From positions 186,001 to 250,000 of the forward strand of contig NZ_LOAS01000010.1 in NCBI RefSeq assembly GCF_001558155.1: a stretch of DNA of 64,000 nt, read 5' to 3'. Origin of the DNA: Aliiruegeria sabulilitoris. GTDB taxonomy: Bacteria > Pseudomonadota > Alphaproteobacteria > Rhodobacterales > Rhodobacteraceae. The translations under genes and the position numbers were made by a program. The notes below the pieces were generated by a model. That model was given only the letters and a program-made list of their open reading frames with translations, was not told where the DNA came from and ran no database searches. Of the stretch, positions 18,431-30,551 are shown piece by piece. Numbering within the stretch: the stretch's first letter is position 1; each line of letters opens with the position of its first letter.

Positions 18431-18444
18431 TTGATTCATGTCAG
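18431..18444. promoter_or_regulatory. FNR/CRP-family box candidate upstream of second usp
   Basis: TTGATTCATGTCAG shares 9 leading bases and the TCA core with the box at 16693 and lies 55 bp before the usp start codon. It matches TTGA-N6-TCAA at 7 of 8 positions. Confidence 0.5.
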
Positions 18445-18593
18445 CCAGACGGCCGTAAAGGCGCACGTCCGTCCCAACCGGACAGACAAGGCCGGGATAC
18501 GGGTGGAATAGTCGTTTGCGATTGTCATGGATCCCTTGCGCACGCCCCTCCGAACGCTACCCTGCGACGGGAAGGAAACTGACGCAAGAGACG

Positions 18594-19094
18594 ATGTCCG
18601 CAAAGAAAACCGACCCGATCCGCCCGACGGATGACGCAGCCAGAGCGTTGGCGCAGGAATTGCTGGCGCAGGCCCGCTTTGCCGCGCTTGGCGTTCTGGA
18701 ACCTGACAGCGGCACGCCATTTGTCTCGCGCATCGCCATCGGGCAAGCCCCCAACGGCACACCGCTCACGCTCGTCTCCTCCCTGTCGCAGCATACCGGC
18801 GCGCTCAGGGCCAATCCCGCCTGTTCTGTGATGGTCGGCGAGCCGGCGGACAAAGGGGATCCGCTGACCCATCCCCGGCTCACGTTGCAATGCCGGGCGC
18901 GTTTCGTGGAGCGGCAGTCGCCCGAACACGGGATCCTGCGCGCGAGCTGGCTGGCAAGCCACCCCAAGGCGAAGCTCTACGTCGATTTCGGGGATTTTTG
19001 TTTCGCCATGCTGGAGGTGGAGCGGGCCTTCCTCAATGGCGGTTTCGGCAAGGCCTACCAGCTATCACCGCAGGATCTCGCCCCGCGCCTGTAG
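18594..19094 (+). CDS. Pyridoxamine 5'-phosphate oxidase-fold (HugZ-like) protein
   Basis: A 166-residue split-barrel flavin-binding protein. Segments typical of the PNPOx-like/HugZ group are FAALGVLEPDSGTPFVSRIA, LTLVSSLSQHTGALRANP, CSVMVGEP and the late FCFAMLEVERAFLNGGFGKA. The length suits the N-terminal domain of HugZ heme-utilisation proteins without the DUF2470 tail. True PNPOx activity is unlikely. I chose ATG 18594 (MSAKKTDPIRP), preceded by AAGAGA. Confidence 0.8.
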   Translation: MSAKKTDPIRPTDDAARALAQELLAQARFAALGVLEPDSGTPFVSRIAIGQAPNGTPLTLVSSLSQHTGALRANPACSVMVGEPADKGDPLTHPRLTLQCRARFVERQSPEHGILRASWLASHPKAKLYVDFGDFCFAMLEVERAFLNGGFGKAYQLSPQDLAPRL

Positions 19095-19098
19095 GCGT

Positions 19099-19692
19099 CT
19101 ATTTCTCCGACAGCGCCGCCAGCTTGCCACGGCTCATCAGGAGTTGCGTCCGGCGCGGACTGCTGACCGATGCATAGACATCGACGAAAACAGCCTGCTT
19201 TGTGAGCTTGCGCAGCGCACCCGGCTTGCACGCCTTCTTGGCCGACCCGCAGGCCCGCGCCCGCATCGCGGCATAGGCCTTGTCGGTCTCCGATCCCTTT
19301 GGCTTCATCCCGACGGGGCCGTAATGGACGAGTTCATACAGCTCGACAGAGCCGAACATCGCCACGGCGCCGCTCACTTTTCGGGCACAGCCATCGGAGA
19401 AGCCGGTCACATGGAAATCCCGCACAGCGGTGCTGCCGGGAGCGGTGTCGTGCAGCTTCCAGCCGCCGGGCCCTTTCTCGACCACCTTGCCCAGCGCCTT
19501 GCCGCGCAACCCGCAGGCTTTTGCGACCGGGCCGGACTCCTCGCTCTGTTCGGCGATCCCTGTCGGCGTCTTGCTCGAAGCACGAAACAGGCCACCAATG
19601 CCTTTCTTGCCCTCGGCCGACAGGCTTGCCGGGAGAGCGAAGACAAGAGTGAGCACAACGAGACCCCGCGCGAGAACGTGCGAAATCGGCAT
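19099..19692 (-). CDS. Exported protein of unknown function
   Basis: A 197-residue protein with a signal peptide (MPISHVLARGLVVLTLVFAL, cleavage near ASLSAEG). The mature region is basic and contains several cysteines (KACGLRG, DGCARK, RACGSAKKACKPG) that could form disulfides in the periplasm. I do not recognise a family. The frame is open to 19752, but the signal peptide argues for the ATG at 19692. It is convergent with the PNPOx-like gene, leaving only 4 bp between the stops. Confidence 0.72.
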   Translation of the reverse strand: MPISHVLARGLVVLTLVFALPASLSAEGKKGIGGLFRASSKTPTGIAEQSEESGPVAKACGLRGKALGKVVEKGPGGWKLHDTAPGSTAVRDFHVTGFSDGCARKVSGAVAMFGSVELYELVHYGPVGMKPKGSETDKAYAAMRARACGSAKKACKPGALRKLTKQAVFVDVYASVSSPRRTQLLMSRGKLAALSEK

Positions 19693-19914
19693 GATGGAAA
19701 ACCCCTGGTGGAAAAACAGGGTTTGAATACCCTGCCCGAATCTTTCGCGCAAGCACCGGAGTTACCCGTACGGAAAGCCGGCATGATCCTGCCGAAACCC
19801 GACCGGGTGCCGACCCTTGACTTCGCCGCGCTTCAGTTTCTGCATGCAACCCTCCGTGGTCGCTGGACGCTCTCCGCCCGAAATCGACCGCTCCAACGCT
19901 CCCAAAGGCTCCCC

Positions 19915-21123
19915 ATGACCAAGCTTCAGAACACGCGCGGCCCGATGACAACAGCCATCCACGGCGGCGAAGCCCCCGACCCGACGACCGGCGCCTCTGC
20001 CCCGCCGCTGCACATGACATCGACCTATGTCACCGATCAGGTCGCCGGCTTCTCGGCGCATGATATCGGCGAGGAGAGCGGTTATCTCTACACCCGCTGG
20101 GGCAACCCGACCGTGGACATGTTCGAAAGGAAAATGGCCGCGATGGAAGGCACGGAAGCCTGCCTTGCCACCGCCTCCGGCATGGCCGCGGCCTCGGCGA
20201 TCTTCCTCACCTTCCTGTCGGCGGGTGATCATGTCGTCGTCTCTGACGTCTCCTATGCCGGCGTGGCCGAACTGGCGCGCGACACGCTCCCCCGGCTCGG
20301 GATCGAAGTGAGCCTTGTCGACATGTCGGACCTGGAGGCCGTGGCCGCCGCGATCCGCGACACCACGAAACTCGTGCATTGCGAGACCCCCGTGAACCCG
20401 ATCATGCGGCTCACCGACCTGGCCGCGGTCTCCAGGCTGGCCCATGATGCCGGCGCGCTGCTCTCCTGCGACGCGACCTTCGCCTCGCCGCTGGGGCAGG
20501 ACAACGCGGCCCTCGGCGTGGACCTCGTGATGCACTCGGTCACCAAGTATATCGGCGGCCATGGCGATGCGGTGGGCGGCATCGTGGCCGGTTCCGCCGA
20601 GTTGATCGCACGGCTGCGGCTGGAAGCGGGAATCCACCACGGCGGCATCCTCTCACCCTTCAACGCCTGGCTCATCGCGCGCGGCGCGGCCACCCTGCCG
20701 CTGCGCATGCGCGCGCATGAAGCAGGTGCGCTGGAAATCGCCAACTGGCTCGAAACCCGCGACAGCGTCACGCGCGTATTTCACCCCGGCCTCGCCTCGC
20801 ACCCACAGGCAGACCTGGCCGCGCGGCAGATGTCCAATACCTCCGGCATGATCTCTTTCCAGGTAGGCAGCGCCGCACACGGGCAGGAACTGGCGCAGCA
20901 GATGATCGACCGGCTGGAGATTATCCATTACGCGGTCTCGCTCGGCCATCACCGCAGCCTGATCTTCTGGATGGAGACCGAAGGCCTGATGGAAACGTCC
21001 TTCCGCCTCAACGGGCCCAATCTGGAAAGCTACCGCGCATTCGCCGGCGACGGGATTTTCCGGCTGTCGGTCGGACTGGAAGATGCCGAGGACCTGATCG
21101 CCGACCTGACAAAGGTGCTATAG
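19915..21123 (+). CDS. PLP-dependent trans-sulfuration enzyme (cystathionine/methionine gamma-lyase type)
   Basis: A 402-residue Cys/Met metabolism enzyme of PLP fold type I. The N-terminus TTAIHGGEAPDPTTGA, LYTRWGNPTVDMFERKMAAMEG, ATASGMAA, the Schiff-base lysine in MHSVTKYIGGHGDAVGG and the late HHRSLIFWMET are all family signatures. It could be methionine gamma-lyase, cystathionine gamma- or beta-lyase, or O-acylhomoserine sulfhydrylase; the sequence alone does not decide. I chose ATG 19915, with AAAGG upstream. The open frame continues far upstream without similarity. Confidence 0.9.
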   Translation: MTKLQNTRGPMTTAIHGGEAPDPTTGASAPPLHMTSTYVTDQVAGFSAHDIGEESGYLYTRWGNPTVDMFERKMAAMEGTEACLATASGMAAASAIFLTFLSAGDHVVVSDVSYAGVAELARDTLPRLGIEVSLVDMSDLEAVAAAIRDTTKLVHCETPVNPIMRLTDLAAVSRLAHDAGALLSCDATFASPLGQDNAALGVDLVMHSVTKYIGGHGDAVGGIVAGSAELIARLRLEAGIHHGGILSPFNAWLIARGAATLPLRMRAHEAGALEIANWLETRDSVTRVFHPGLASHPQADLAARQMSNTSGMISFQVGSAAHGQELAQQMIDRLEIIHYAVSLGHHRSLIFWMETEGLMETSFRLNGPNLESYRAFAGDGIFRLSVGLEDAEDLIADLTKVL

Positions 21124-21208
21124 AAGCGACAATCCTCGTGGAGATCCGCAGGATCGTGCCTCCGGTGGAGGTGTTTCCGGAATTATGAGTTGGATGACCG
21201 CCCAACTC

Positions 21209-21278
21209 ATCATCTGTTCCCAAATATCCTGGGGGGAGCGCTCGCCAGAGCGCGGGGGCAAAGCCCCCCCGTTCCGCC
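21209..21278 (-). repeat. Dispersed intergenic repeat, AGGATATTT type (copy 1)
   Basis: Read on the minus strand, this is a G-run / C-run hairpin followed by CCCCCCAGGATATTT and then GAACAGATGAT. The second copy lies inside xdhB (28394-28457) and shares the same hairpin, AGGATATTT and GAACAGATGAT. It sits between the convergent PLP-enzyme and dnaE genes and may act as a terminator. Confidence 0.65.
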
Positions 21279-21305
21279 ATCGCGGCAAAGCCAAGGGCAT
21301 GGATC

Positions 21306-24767
<3,462 letters not shown>

Positions 24768-24895
24768 GAACGGACCCTACGCGAGGGCGCGGCGGGAAGA
24801 AAAGAGCTGAATTCGCCCCGAAGATATCCATTGCGAATCGCCCGCCTTCGGTGACATTGACGCGTCTTTCGTCTTCGCTTCAGGGAGCCGTCCTG

Positions 24896-25663
24896 GTGGG
24901 TGATTTCGTCTTTTTCGCCTTGGTGGGATTCGTCGCGCAGCTCGCCGACGGCGCGCTCGGCATGGGCTTCGGGATCATCAGCGCCTCGATCCTGTTCGGA
25001 AGCGGCGTCGCCCCGCCGCTCGTCTCGGCAACGGTGAACGCTGCCAAGATCCCGACCGGAACAATCGCCGCGCTCTCGCATTGGCGTTTCGGCAATATCG
25101 ACACCGCGCTGCTGCGCCCACTGGCGATTGGCGGCGTTCTGGGTGGGCTGGCCGGCGCCCTCACGCTCAGCCACCTGAAGGGCAACCTGCTGACGGTGCT
25201 GATCTCCGGCTACCTCCTGCTGATCGGAGTGACCGTGATCCTGCGCGGGCTGCGCAACCGCCCCCCGCGCCCGGTCAGGAGCGGCAACGCCTCGCTGATC
25301 GGTGCGGCAGGCGGGCTTGTCGAGGGAATCGGTGGCAGTTGGGGGCCCATCGTCACCCCGGCGCTCACGGGCGCGGGCCACCCGCCGAACCGCGCCATCG
25401 GCAGCGGTGCCGCGGCCGAGCTCTGCGTCTCCATCGCGGTTTTCGTGACCCTCGCGCTCACCTATTTCGCCGGCAGCTGGGCCCCCCAGCCCGGCCGCGG
25501 GCTGCTCATTCCCACCGCCGGACTGTTGGCCGGCGGCATCCCGGCCGCCGTTTTCGGTGGCTGGCTCGCCGCCCGCGCACCGCGCAGGGCGCTGACCATC
25601 GCCGTGGGCCTGCTCACGCTCAGCATCGGAACCTACCGCCTGCTGGACCTGTTCCTTCATTAG
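24896..25663 (+). CDS. TauE/SafE family membrane transporter
   Basis: A membrane protein of about 255 residues in the TauE/SafE (PF01925) family, associated with export of sulfite or other sulfur anions. The repeat signatures FVAQLADGALGMGFG in the first half and GGLVEGIGGSWGPIVTPAL in the second are visible, with about eight hydrophobic helices. I prefer the GTG at 24896 because AGGGAG lies 8 bp upstream. A GTG at 24851 would add 15 polar residues. It is not beside the sulfoquinovose-type genes, so a link to sulfonate dissimilation is only speculative. Confidence 0.85.
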   Translation: MGDFVFFALVGFVAQLADGALGMGFGIISASILFGSGVAPPLVSATVNAAKIPTGTIAALSHWRFGNIDTALLRPLAIGGVLGGLAGALTLSHLKGNLLTVLISGYLLLIGVTVILRGLRNRPPRPVRSGNASLIGAAGGLVEGIGGSWGPIVTPALTGAGHPPNRAIGSGAAAELCVSIAVFVTLALTYFAGSWAPQPGRGLLIPTAGLLAGGIPAAVFGGWLAARAPRRALTIAVGLLTLSIGTYRLLDLFLH

Positions 25664-25858
25664 CAGCCCTGTCGCGCCCGGCAGGACCGTGCCCAAATAT
25701 CAGGCAGCTGCAATTCTTCTGGGCAATTTGCAGCGGCATCTCCTTGCATTGCCAAACCGATTTGTCTTTGCTGGTCCGAGCAACAGGGCCGCGCACCTTC
25801 TACGCCGCATCGAAGGCGCGCCGGGAAAGCAATTCAGGTACCGCGGCGGGCGACCCGT

Positions 25859-27247
25859 ATGAAGATCACTTTTCGTCTCAACGGAAAGACCGAGACCGTG
25901 CAGGCTGCGCCGACGCGGAGCCTTCTGGACTGGCTGCGCGAGGAGCGCGGGCTGACCGGCACCAAGGAGGGCTGCAACGAAGGCGATTGCGGCGCCTGCA
26001 CCGTCATGGTGAGCGATGCCGAAGGCCGCGCGCAGGCGCTTAACGCCTGCATCCTCTTCCTGCCGCAGCTTGAGGGCAAATCGGTGCGCACGGTCGAAGG
26101 GCTGGCCGGGCCGGATGGCGCGCTCCACCCGGTGCAACAGGCGCTGATCGACAGCCACGGCAGCCAATGCGGCTTCTGCACGCCCGGTTTCGCCATGTCC
26201 ATGGCCACCGCCCACCTGAACGGACAGACCGATTTCAACGACCGGCTTGCCGGCAATCTCTGCCGCTGCACCGGCTATGCCCCCATCGTGAAAGCCGCCG
26301 AGAGCGCGGCCAGCGCCCCCGTCCCCGACTGGCTGCGGGAGGGCCCCGTCCCGCGCCCGGAGGGGCACAGCCCCGACGCGGGCGCGGAGGCGGAGGTGGT
26401 CCTGCCCACCTCCTCCGACGCGCTCGCCACCTGGTACGCGGCCCATCCCGATGCGACCCTCATCGCCGGGGCGACCGATGTCGGCCTCTGGGTGACAAAG
26501 GGCCTGCGGGAGCTTCCCGAGATGGCCTTTCTTACAGGTTGCACCGATCTGGCGCAGATCACGGAGACCGACACGGAAATCCGCATCGGCGCCATGGTCA
26601 CGATGTCGGACCTGCGCCCCCTCATGGCGCGCCATCACCCGAGCTTCGCCGAACTGCTCCGCCGCTTCGCCTCCGCGCAGGTGCGCGCCGCGGCCACCAT
26701 CGGCGGCAATATCGCCAACGGCTCGCCCATCGGCGACAGCCCCCCCGCCCTGATCGCGCTCGGCGCGACAGTACATCTGCGCCACGGCGATAGCCGCCGG
26801 ACGATCCCGCTGGAGGACTTCTTCATCGCCTATGGCAAGCAGGACCGCGCGCCGGGCGAATTCGTCGAAGCGGTCAGCATTCCCCGCCAGCCGGACAATC
26901 TGCACTGCTACAAGCTCTCCAAACGCTTCGACCAGGATATTTCCGCCCTCTGCGGCTGTTTCAATATCACCCTCGAAGCCGGGCGCGTCCGCAACGCCCG
27001 GATCGCCTTCGGCGGCATGGCCGCCACGCCCAAACGCGCGCGCCATGTCGAGGCGGCCCTTCTCGGGCAGGAATGGACCCCGCAAACGGTCGACCGCGCC
27101 GCCCATGCCTTCACGCATGATTACGCCCCCATCAGCGACATGCGCGCCTCGGCAGACTACCGACTGGAGACCGCCGCCAACATGCTCCGCCGCTGCCTTG
27201 CCGAAACCCAAGGGCAGGCAACGAACGTGCTGGAGGTCCGCCCATGA
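25859..27247 (+). CDS. xdhA: Xanthine dehydrogenase small subunit (FeS/FAD)
   Basis: A 462-residue XdhA that passes electrons from the molybdenum subunit to NAD. A plant-type [2Fe-2S] domain (GCNEGDCGACTV near residue 40), a second [2Fe-2S] domain (CGFCTPGFAMSMA and NLCRCTGY near residues 105-140), the FAD-binding segment TLIAGATDVGLWVTKG, TIGGNIANGSPIGDSPPALI, and a CO-dehydrogenase flavoprotein C-terminal domain are all present. Its stop overlaps the xdhB start by 4 bp. It is first in a run xdhA-xdhB-xdhC-ABC transporter, all with overlapping stops and starts, so a purine catabolic operon. Confidence 0.96.
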   Translation: MKITFRLNGKTETVQAAPTRSLLDWLREERGLTGTKEGCNEGDCGACTVMVSDAEGRAQALNACILFLPQLEGKSVRTVEGLAGPDGALHPVQQALIDSHGSQCGFCTPGFAMSMATAHLNGQTDFNDRLAGNLCRCTGYAPIVKAAESAASAPVPDWLREGPVPRPEGHSPDAGAEAEVVLPTSSDALATWYAAHPDATLIAGATDVGLWVTKGLRELPEMAFLTGCTDLAQITETDTEIRIGAMVTMSDLRPLMARHHPSFAELLRRFASAQVRAAATIGGNIANGSPIGDSPPALIALGATVHLRHGDSRRTIPLEDFFIAYGKQDRAPGEFVEAVSIPRQPDNLHCYKLSKRFDQDISALCGCFNITLEAGRVRNARIAFGGMAATPKRARHVEAALLGQEWTPQTVDRAAHAFTHDYAPISDMRASADYRLETAANMLRRCLAETQGQATNVLEVRP

Positions 27248-29592
27248 GCGTCTCCCGCCCCCTGCCGCACGACGCCGCCCGCCTGCATGTGACGGGAGCC
27301 GCCCGCTACGTGGATGACATCCCCGTGCCGGCCGATTGCCTGCAGGCCGCCTTCGGGCTGTCGGAAATCGCCGCTGGCACCATCACCGAAATGGATCTCG
27401 ACGCGGTGCGCGCCGCGCCGGGCGTTGTCGCCGTGCTGACCGCCGCCGATCTGCCCGGCCATAACGACGTCTCCCCCGCCCCCGGTTTCGTCGAGGAGAT
27501 GCTCTCCTCCGGCGAGGTCTTTTATCTCGGACAGCCGATCTTCCTCGTTCTCGCCGAGAGCCACCTTCAGGCGCGCAAGGCCGCGCGGCTGGGAGTGATC
27601 CGCTACGAGGAACGCAAGCCGATCTTCACCATCGAGGACGCGCTGGCCGCCAATTGGCGTTTCGAGGACAGTCCGCGCGTCTACGAGAGCGGCGATCCGG
27701 AGGACGCGATTGCCACGGCGCCCCGGCAGATCGACGGCTCGATCGAGATGGGCGGGCAGGAGCATTTCTATCTCGAAAGCCAGGCCGCGCTGGTGCTGCC
27801 GCAGGAAAATGGCGACGTGGTCGTGCATTGCTCCTCCCAGCATCCAACCGAAATCCAGCACAAGGTTGCCGAGGCGCTGGACGCCCCGATGCACGCGGTG
27901 CGCGTTGAAGTCCGGCGCATGGGCGGCGGTTTCGGCGGCAAGGAGAGCCAGGGCAACGCGCTGGCCTGCGCCTGCGCCGTCGCCGCGCGCCTGACGGGCC
28001 GCCCCTGCAAGATGCGCTATGACCGCGATGACGACATGGTCATCACCGGCAAGCGGCACGACTTCCGCATCGATTACCGGGTCGGCGTGAGCGACGAGGG
28101 AAAGATCCTCGGCATCACCTTCGCGCAGTATTGCCGCTGCGGCTGGGCCCAGGACTTGTCGCTGCCGGTCGCGGACCGGGCGATGCTGCATGCCGACAAC
28201 GCCTATTTCCTGCCAAATGTGCGCATCACCTCGCACCGGCTGCGCACCAACACGCAATCTGCCACCGCCTTCCGCGGCTTTGGCGGCCCGCAGGGGATGC
28301 TGGGCATCGAGCGGGTTCTCGATCACATCGCCCATGAACTGGGCCACGACCCGTTGCAGGTGCGGCAGTTGAATTACTACGCGGAGGCGCCCCTTGGCGA
28401 GGCGGGGGGGCCGTCTGCCCCCCCGAGCCCCCCCGAGGATATTTCAGAACAGATGATTGGGAGATCGCGCACCCCATATCACATGGAGGTGGAGGATTTT
28501 TGCCTCGGTACAATTACCGAACGGTTGGCCGAAGGCTCGGAATACGCGACTCGCAAGGCGGCGGTCGCCGAATGGAACGCAACCAATCCGATCCTGAAGA
28601 AGGGCATCGCGCTCACGCCGGTCAAGTTCGGCATCTCCTTCACGCTGACGCATCTCAACCAGGCGGGCGCGCTGGTCCATGTCTATTCCGACGGCTCGAT
28701 CCAGCTCAACCATGGCGGCACGGAGATGGGACAGGGCCTGTTCCAGAAGGTGGCGCAGGTGGCCGCGCAGGCTTTCGGCGTCGGCATGGAGCATGTCCGG
28801 ATCACCGCCACCGATACCGGCAAGGTGCCCAACACCTCGGCCACGGCGGCGTCTTCCGGGACGGATCTGAACGGGATGGCGGTGAAGCTGGCCTGCGACG
28901 AGATCCGGGAGCGGATCGCCGCGGTTATTGCCGAACGTTACCAGGCCGCGCCCTCCGATGTGCGCTTTGCCGATGGCATGGTCCATGTGGGCGGCGAGGC
29001 GCTGTCTTTCGCGCAAGCGGCGCAGGCAGCCTACCAGGCGCGGGTCAGCCTGAGCGCGACGGGGTTCTATCGCACGCCCGACATCTCCTGGGACAGGATC
29101 GCGGGGCGTGGCCGACCGTTTTTCTATTTCGCTTACGGTGCAGCGGTGACCGAGGTCGTCCTCGACACGCTGACCGGCGAGAACCGCATCCTGCGCACGG
29201 ATATCCTGCATGATGCCGGGGCGTCGCTGAACCCGGCCATCGATATCGGCCAGATCGAGGGCGGTTACGTGCAGGGCGCGGGCTGGCTGACCACGGAAGA
29301 GCTGGTCTGGGATGCGAAGGGGCGGCTGACGACGCATGCGCCTTCCACCTACAAGATCCCGGCCTGTTCGGACCGACCGGAGATCTTCAACACCGAACTC
29401 TGGGAGGCGCCGAACCCGGCCAAGACGATCTATCGCTCCAAGGCGGTGGGCGAGCCGCCCTTCATGCTCGGCATCTCGGCCTTCCTTGCCCTGAGCGATG
29501 CAGTTGCCGCCTGCGGGCCGGGCTATCCGTCGCTCGACGCCCCGGCGACACCGGAGCGGATATTGAAAGCAATCGCGAAGGCGCGCCAATGA
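27244..29592 (+). CDS. xdhB: Xanthine dehydrogenase large subunit (molybdopterin)
   Basis: A 782-residue molybdenum-cofactor subunit that hydroxylates hypoxanthine and xanthine to urate. Visible signatures are ARYVDDIPVPADCLQAAFG, GGQEHFYLESQAALVLPQ, RRMGGGFGGKESQ, TAFRGFGGPQGM and GTEMGQGLFQKVAQVAAQA. Around residues 383-405 there is a low-complexity stretch (LGEAGGPSAPPSPPEDISEQ). The DNA of this stretch is a copy of the AGGATATTT intergenic repeat, read in frame, in a linker before TPYHMEVEDFCLG. The enzyme should tolerate it there, but this is worth noting. The stop overlaps the xdhC start. Confidence 0.96.
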   Translation: MSVSRPLPHDAARLHVTGAARYVDDIPVPADCLQAAFGLSEIAAGTITEMDLDAVRAAPGVVAVLTAADLPGHNDVSPAPGFVEEMLSSGEVFYLGQPIFLVLAESHLQARKAARLGVIRYEERKPIFTIEDALAANWRFEDSPRVYESGDPEDAIATAPRQIDGSIEMGGQEHFYLESQAALVLPQENGDVVVHCSSQHPTEIQHKVAEALDAPMHAVRVEVRRMGGGFGGKESQGNALACACAVAARLTGRPCKMRYDRDDDMVITGKRHDFRIDYRVGVSDEGKILGITFAQYCRCGWAQDLSLPVADRAMLHADNAYFLPNVRITSHRLRTNTQSATAFRGFGGPQGMLGIERVLDHIAHELGHDPLQVRQLNYYAEAPLGEAGGPSAPPSPPEDISEQMIGRSRTPYHMEVEDFCLGTITERLAEGSEYATRKAAVAEWNATNPILKKGIALTPVKFGISFTLTHLNQAGALVHVYSDGSIQLNHGGTEMGQGLFQKVAQVAAQAFGVGMEHVRITATDTGKVPNTSATAASSGTDLNGMAVKLACDEIRERIAAVIAERYQAAPSDVRFADGMVHVGGEALSFAQAAQAAYQARVSLSATGFYRTPDISWDRIAGRGRPFFYFAYGAAVTEVVLDTLTGENRILRTDILHDAGASLNPAIDIGQIEGGYVQGAGWLTTEELVWDAKGRLTTHAPSTYKIPACSDRPEIFNTELWEAPNPAKTIYRSKAVGEPPFMLGISAFLALSDAVAACGPGYPSLDAPATPERILKAIAKARQ
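28394..28457 (+). repeat. Dispersed repeat, AGGATATTT type (copy 2), inside xdhB
   Basis: G-run and C-run hairpin, then CCCCCCCGAGGATATTT, a 2-nt gap and GAACAGATGAT. It is homologous to the minus-strand copy at 21209-21278, but lies inside a coding sequence without breaking the frame. Confidence 0.65.
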
Positions 29593-30551
29593 GCTTCGCG
29601 CTTCACACCGTCGCCGACGCGATCAAGCGGCATGGGGCCGTGGCGCGTGTCGTCGTGGCGGCAATCGCCGGCTCCGCCCCCCGCGAGGCCGGTGCCTCCA
29701 TGCTGGTCTGGCAGGACGGCCAGAGCGGCACGATTGGCGGCGGCCAGCTGGAGCTGGAGGCGACCCTTGCCGCGCGAGAGTCCCTGCGTTCCGGCAAAGC
29801 CACCCTGCGGCGGGTGCCGCTTGGCCCCGCGCTTGGGCAATGCTGCGGCGGGGCGGTGACCTTGGCGACCGAGGTCTTTGACGCCAAGAGCCTCCCCCGG
29901 CTCGCGGACGCCGAGAAAGCGGGCTGTCTTGTGCGCCCGATCCAAGGCCCGCCAGACGCCCTTCCCCTCGCGGTCGAAAGGCTGCTCGGGCAGATCCGAA
30001 ACGGCTCGAGCGCGCCGAAAACCACCCTTCTCGGCAACTGGCTGATCGAACCCGTGCAACGTGCTTCCTACGCGCTCTGGATCTATGGTGCGGGCCATGT
30101 CGGGCGCGCAATCGTCGACATGATGGCGCCAATGCCGGAATGGGCGGTGACATGGGTCGATACCGACGCCGCGCGTTTCCCAGAACGGATCGCGCAAAAC
30201 GTCAGCCGCCTCATTGCCGCCGAGCCGCAACGTGTCGTGGCCCATGCGCCCGCCGATGCGCATCACCTCGTGCTCACCTATTCCCACGCGCTCGACCTGG
30301 AATTGTGCCACGCCCTGCTGGAACGCGGTTTTTCCAGCGCCGGCCTGATCGGCTCGGCGACAAAATGGGCGCGCTTTCGCGACAGGTTACGCAAGCTTGG
30401 CCATTCGGATGCCTCAATTTTACGCATTGCCTGCCCAATAGGCGACCCAAGCCTTGGCAAGGCACCACAAGCCATTGCGGTCGGCGTCACAGCCTTGTTA
30501 CTTAGGGCCACAATTGCGAGTCCCGAAGCTGCCATGGACCGTCCCGCGTGA
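29589..30551 (+). CDS. xdhC: Xanthine dehydrogenase accessory protein XdhC
   Basis: A 320-residue protein that binds molybdenum cofactor and inserts it into XdhB, with a two-domain layout typical of XdhC. The N-terminal part carries VVVAAIAGSAPREAGASMLV, TIGGGQLELEA and LGQCCGGAV with its paired cysteines. The C-terminal Rossmann-like part carries LWIYGAGHVGRAIVDM and FSSAGLIGSATKWARFR. The 4-bp overlaps at both ends show tight translational coupling with xdhB and with the downstream ABC ATPase. Confidence 0.95.
   Translation: MSFALHTVADAIKRHGAVARVVVAAIAGSAPREAGASMLVWQDGQSGTIGGGQLELEATLAARESLRSGKATLRRVPLGPALGQCCGGAVTLATEVFDAKSLPRLADAEKAGCLVRPIQGPPDALPLAVERLLGQIRNGSSAPKTTLLGNWLIEPVQRASYALWIYGAGHVGRAIVDMMAPMPEWAVTWVDTDAARFPERIAQNVSRLIAAEPQRVVAHAPADAHHLVLTYSHALDLELCHALLERGFSSAGLIGSATKWARFRDRLRKLGHSDASILRIACPIGDPSLGKAPQAIAVGVTALLLRATIASPEAAMDRPA

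Noticed and set aside
24896-25663. TauE exporter as the sulfite exporter of the sulfosugar pathway
   Set aside because: It is about 13 kb away with purine genes between. The family also exports other anions, so the link is unsupported.
25707-25734. Inverted repeat GCTGCAA/TTGCAGC upstream of xdhA as an operator
   Set aside because: A 7-bp inverted repeat with a 14-nt gap is not distinctive, and no known purine regulator motif or second copy was found.
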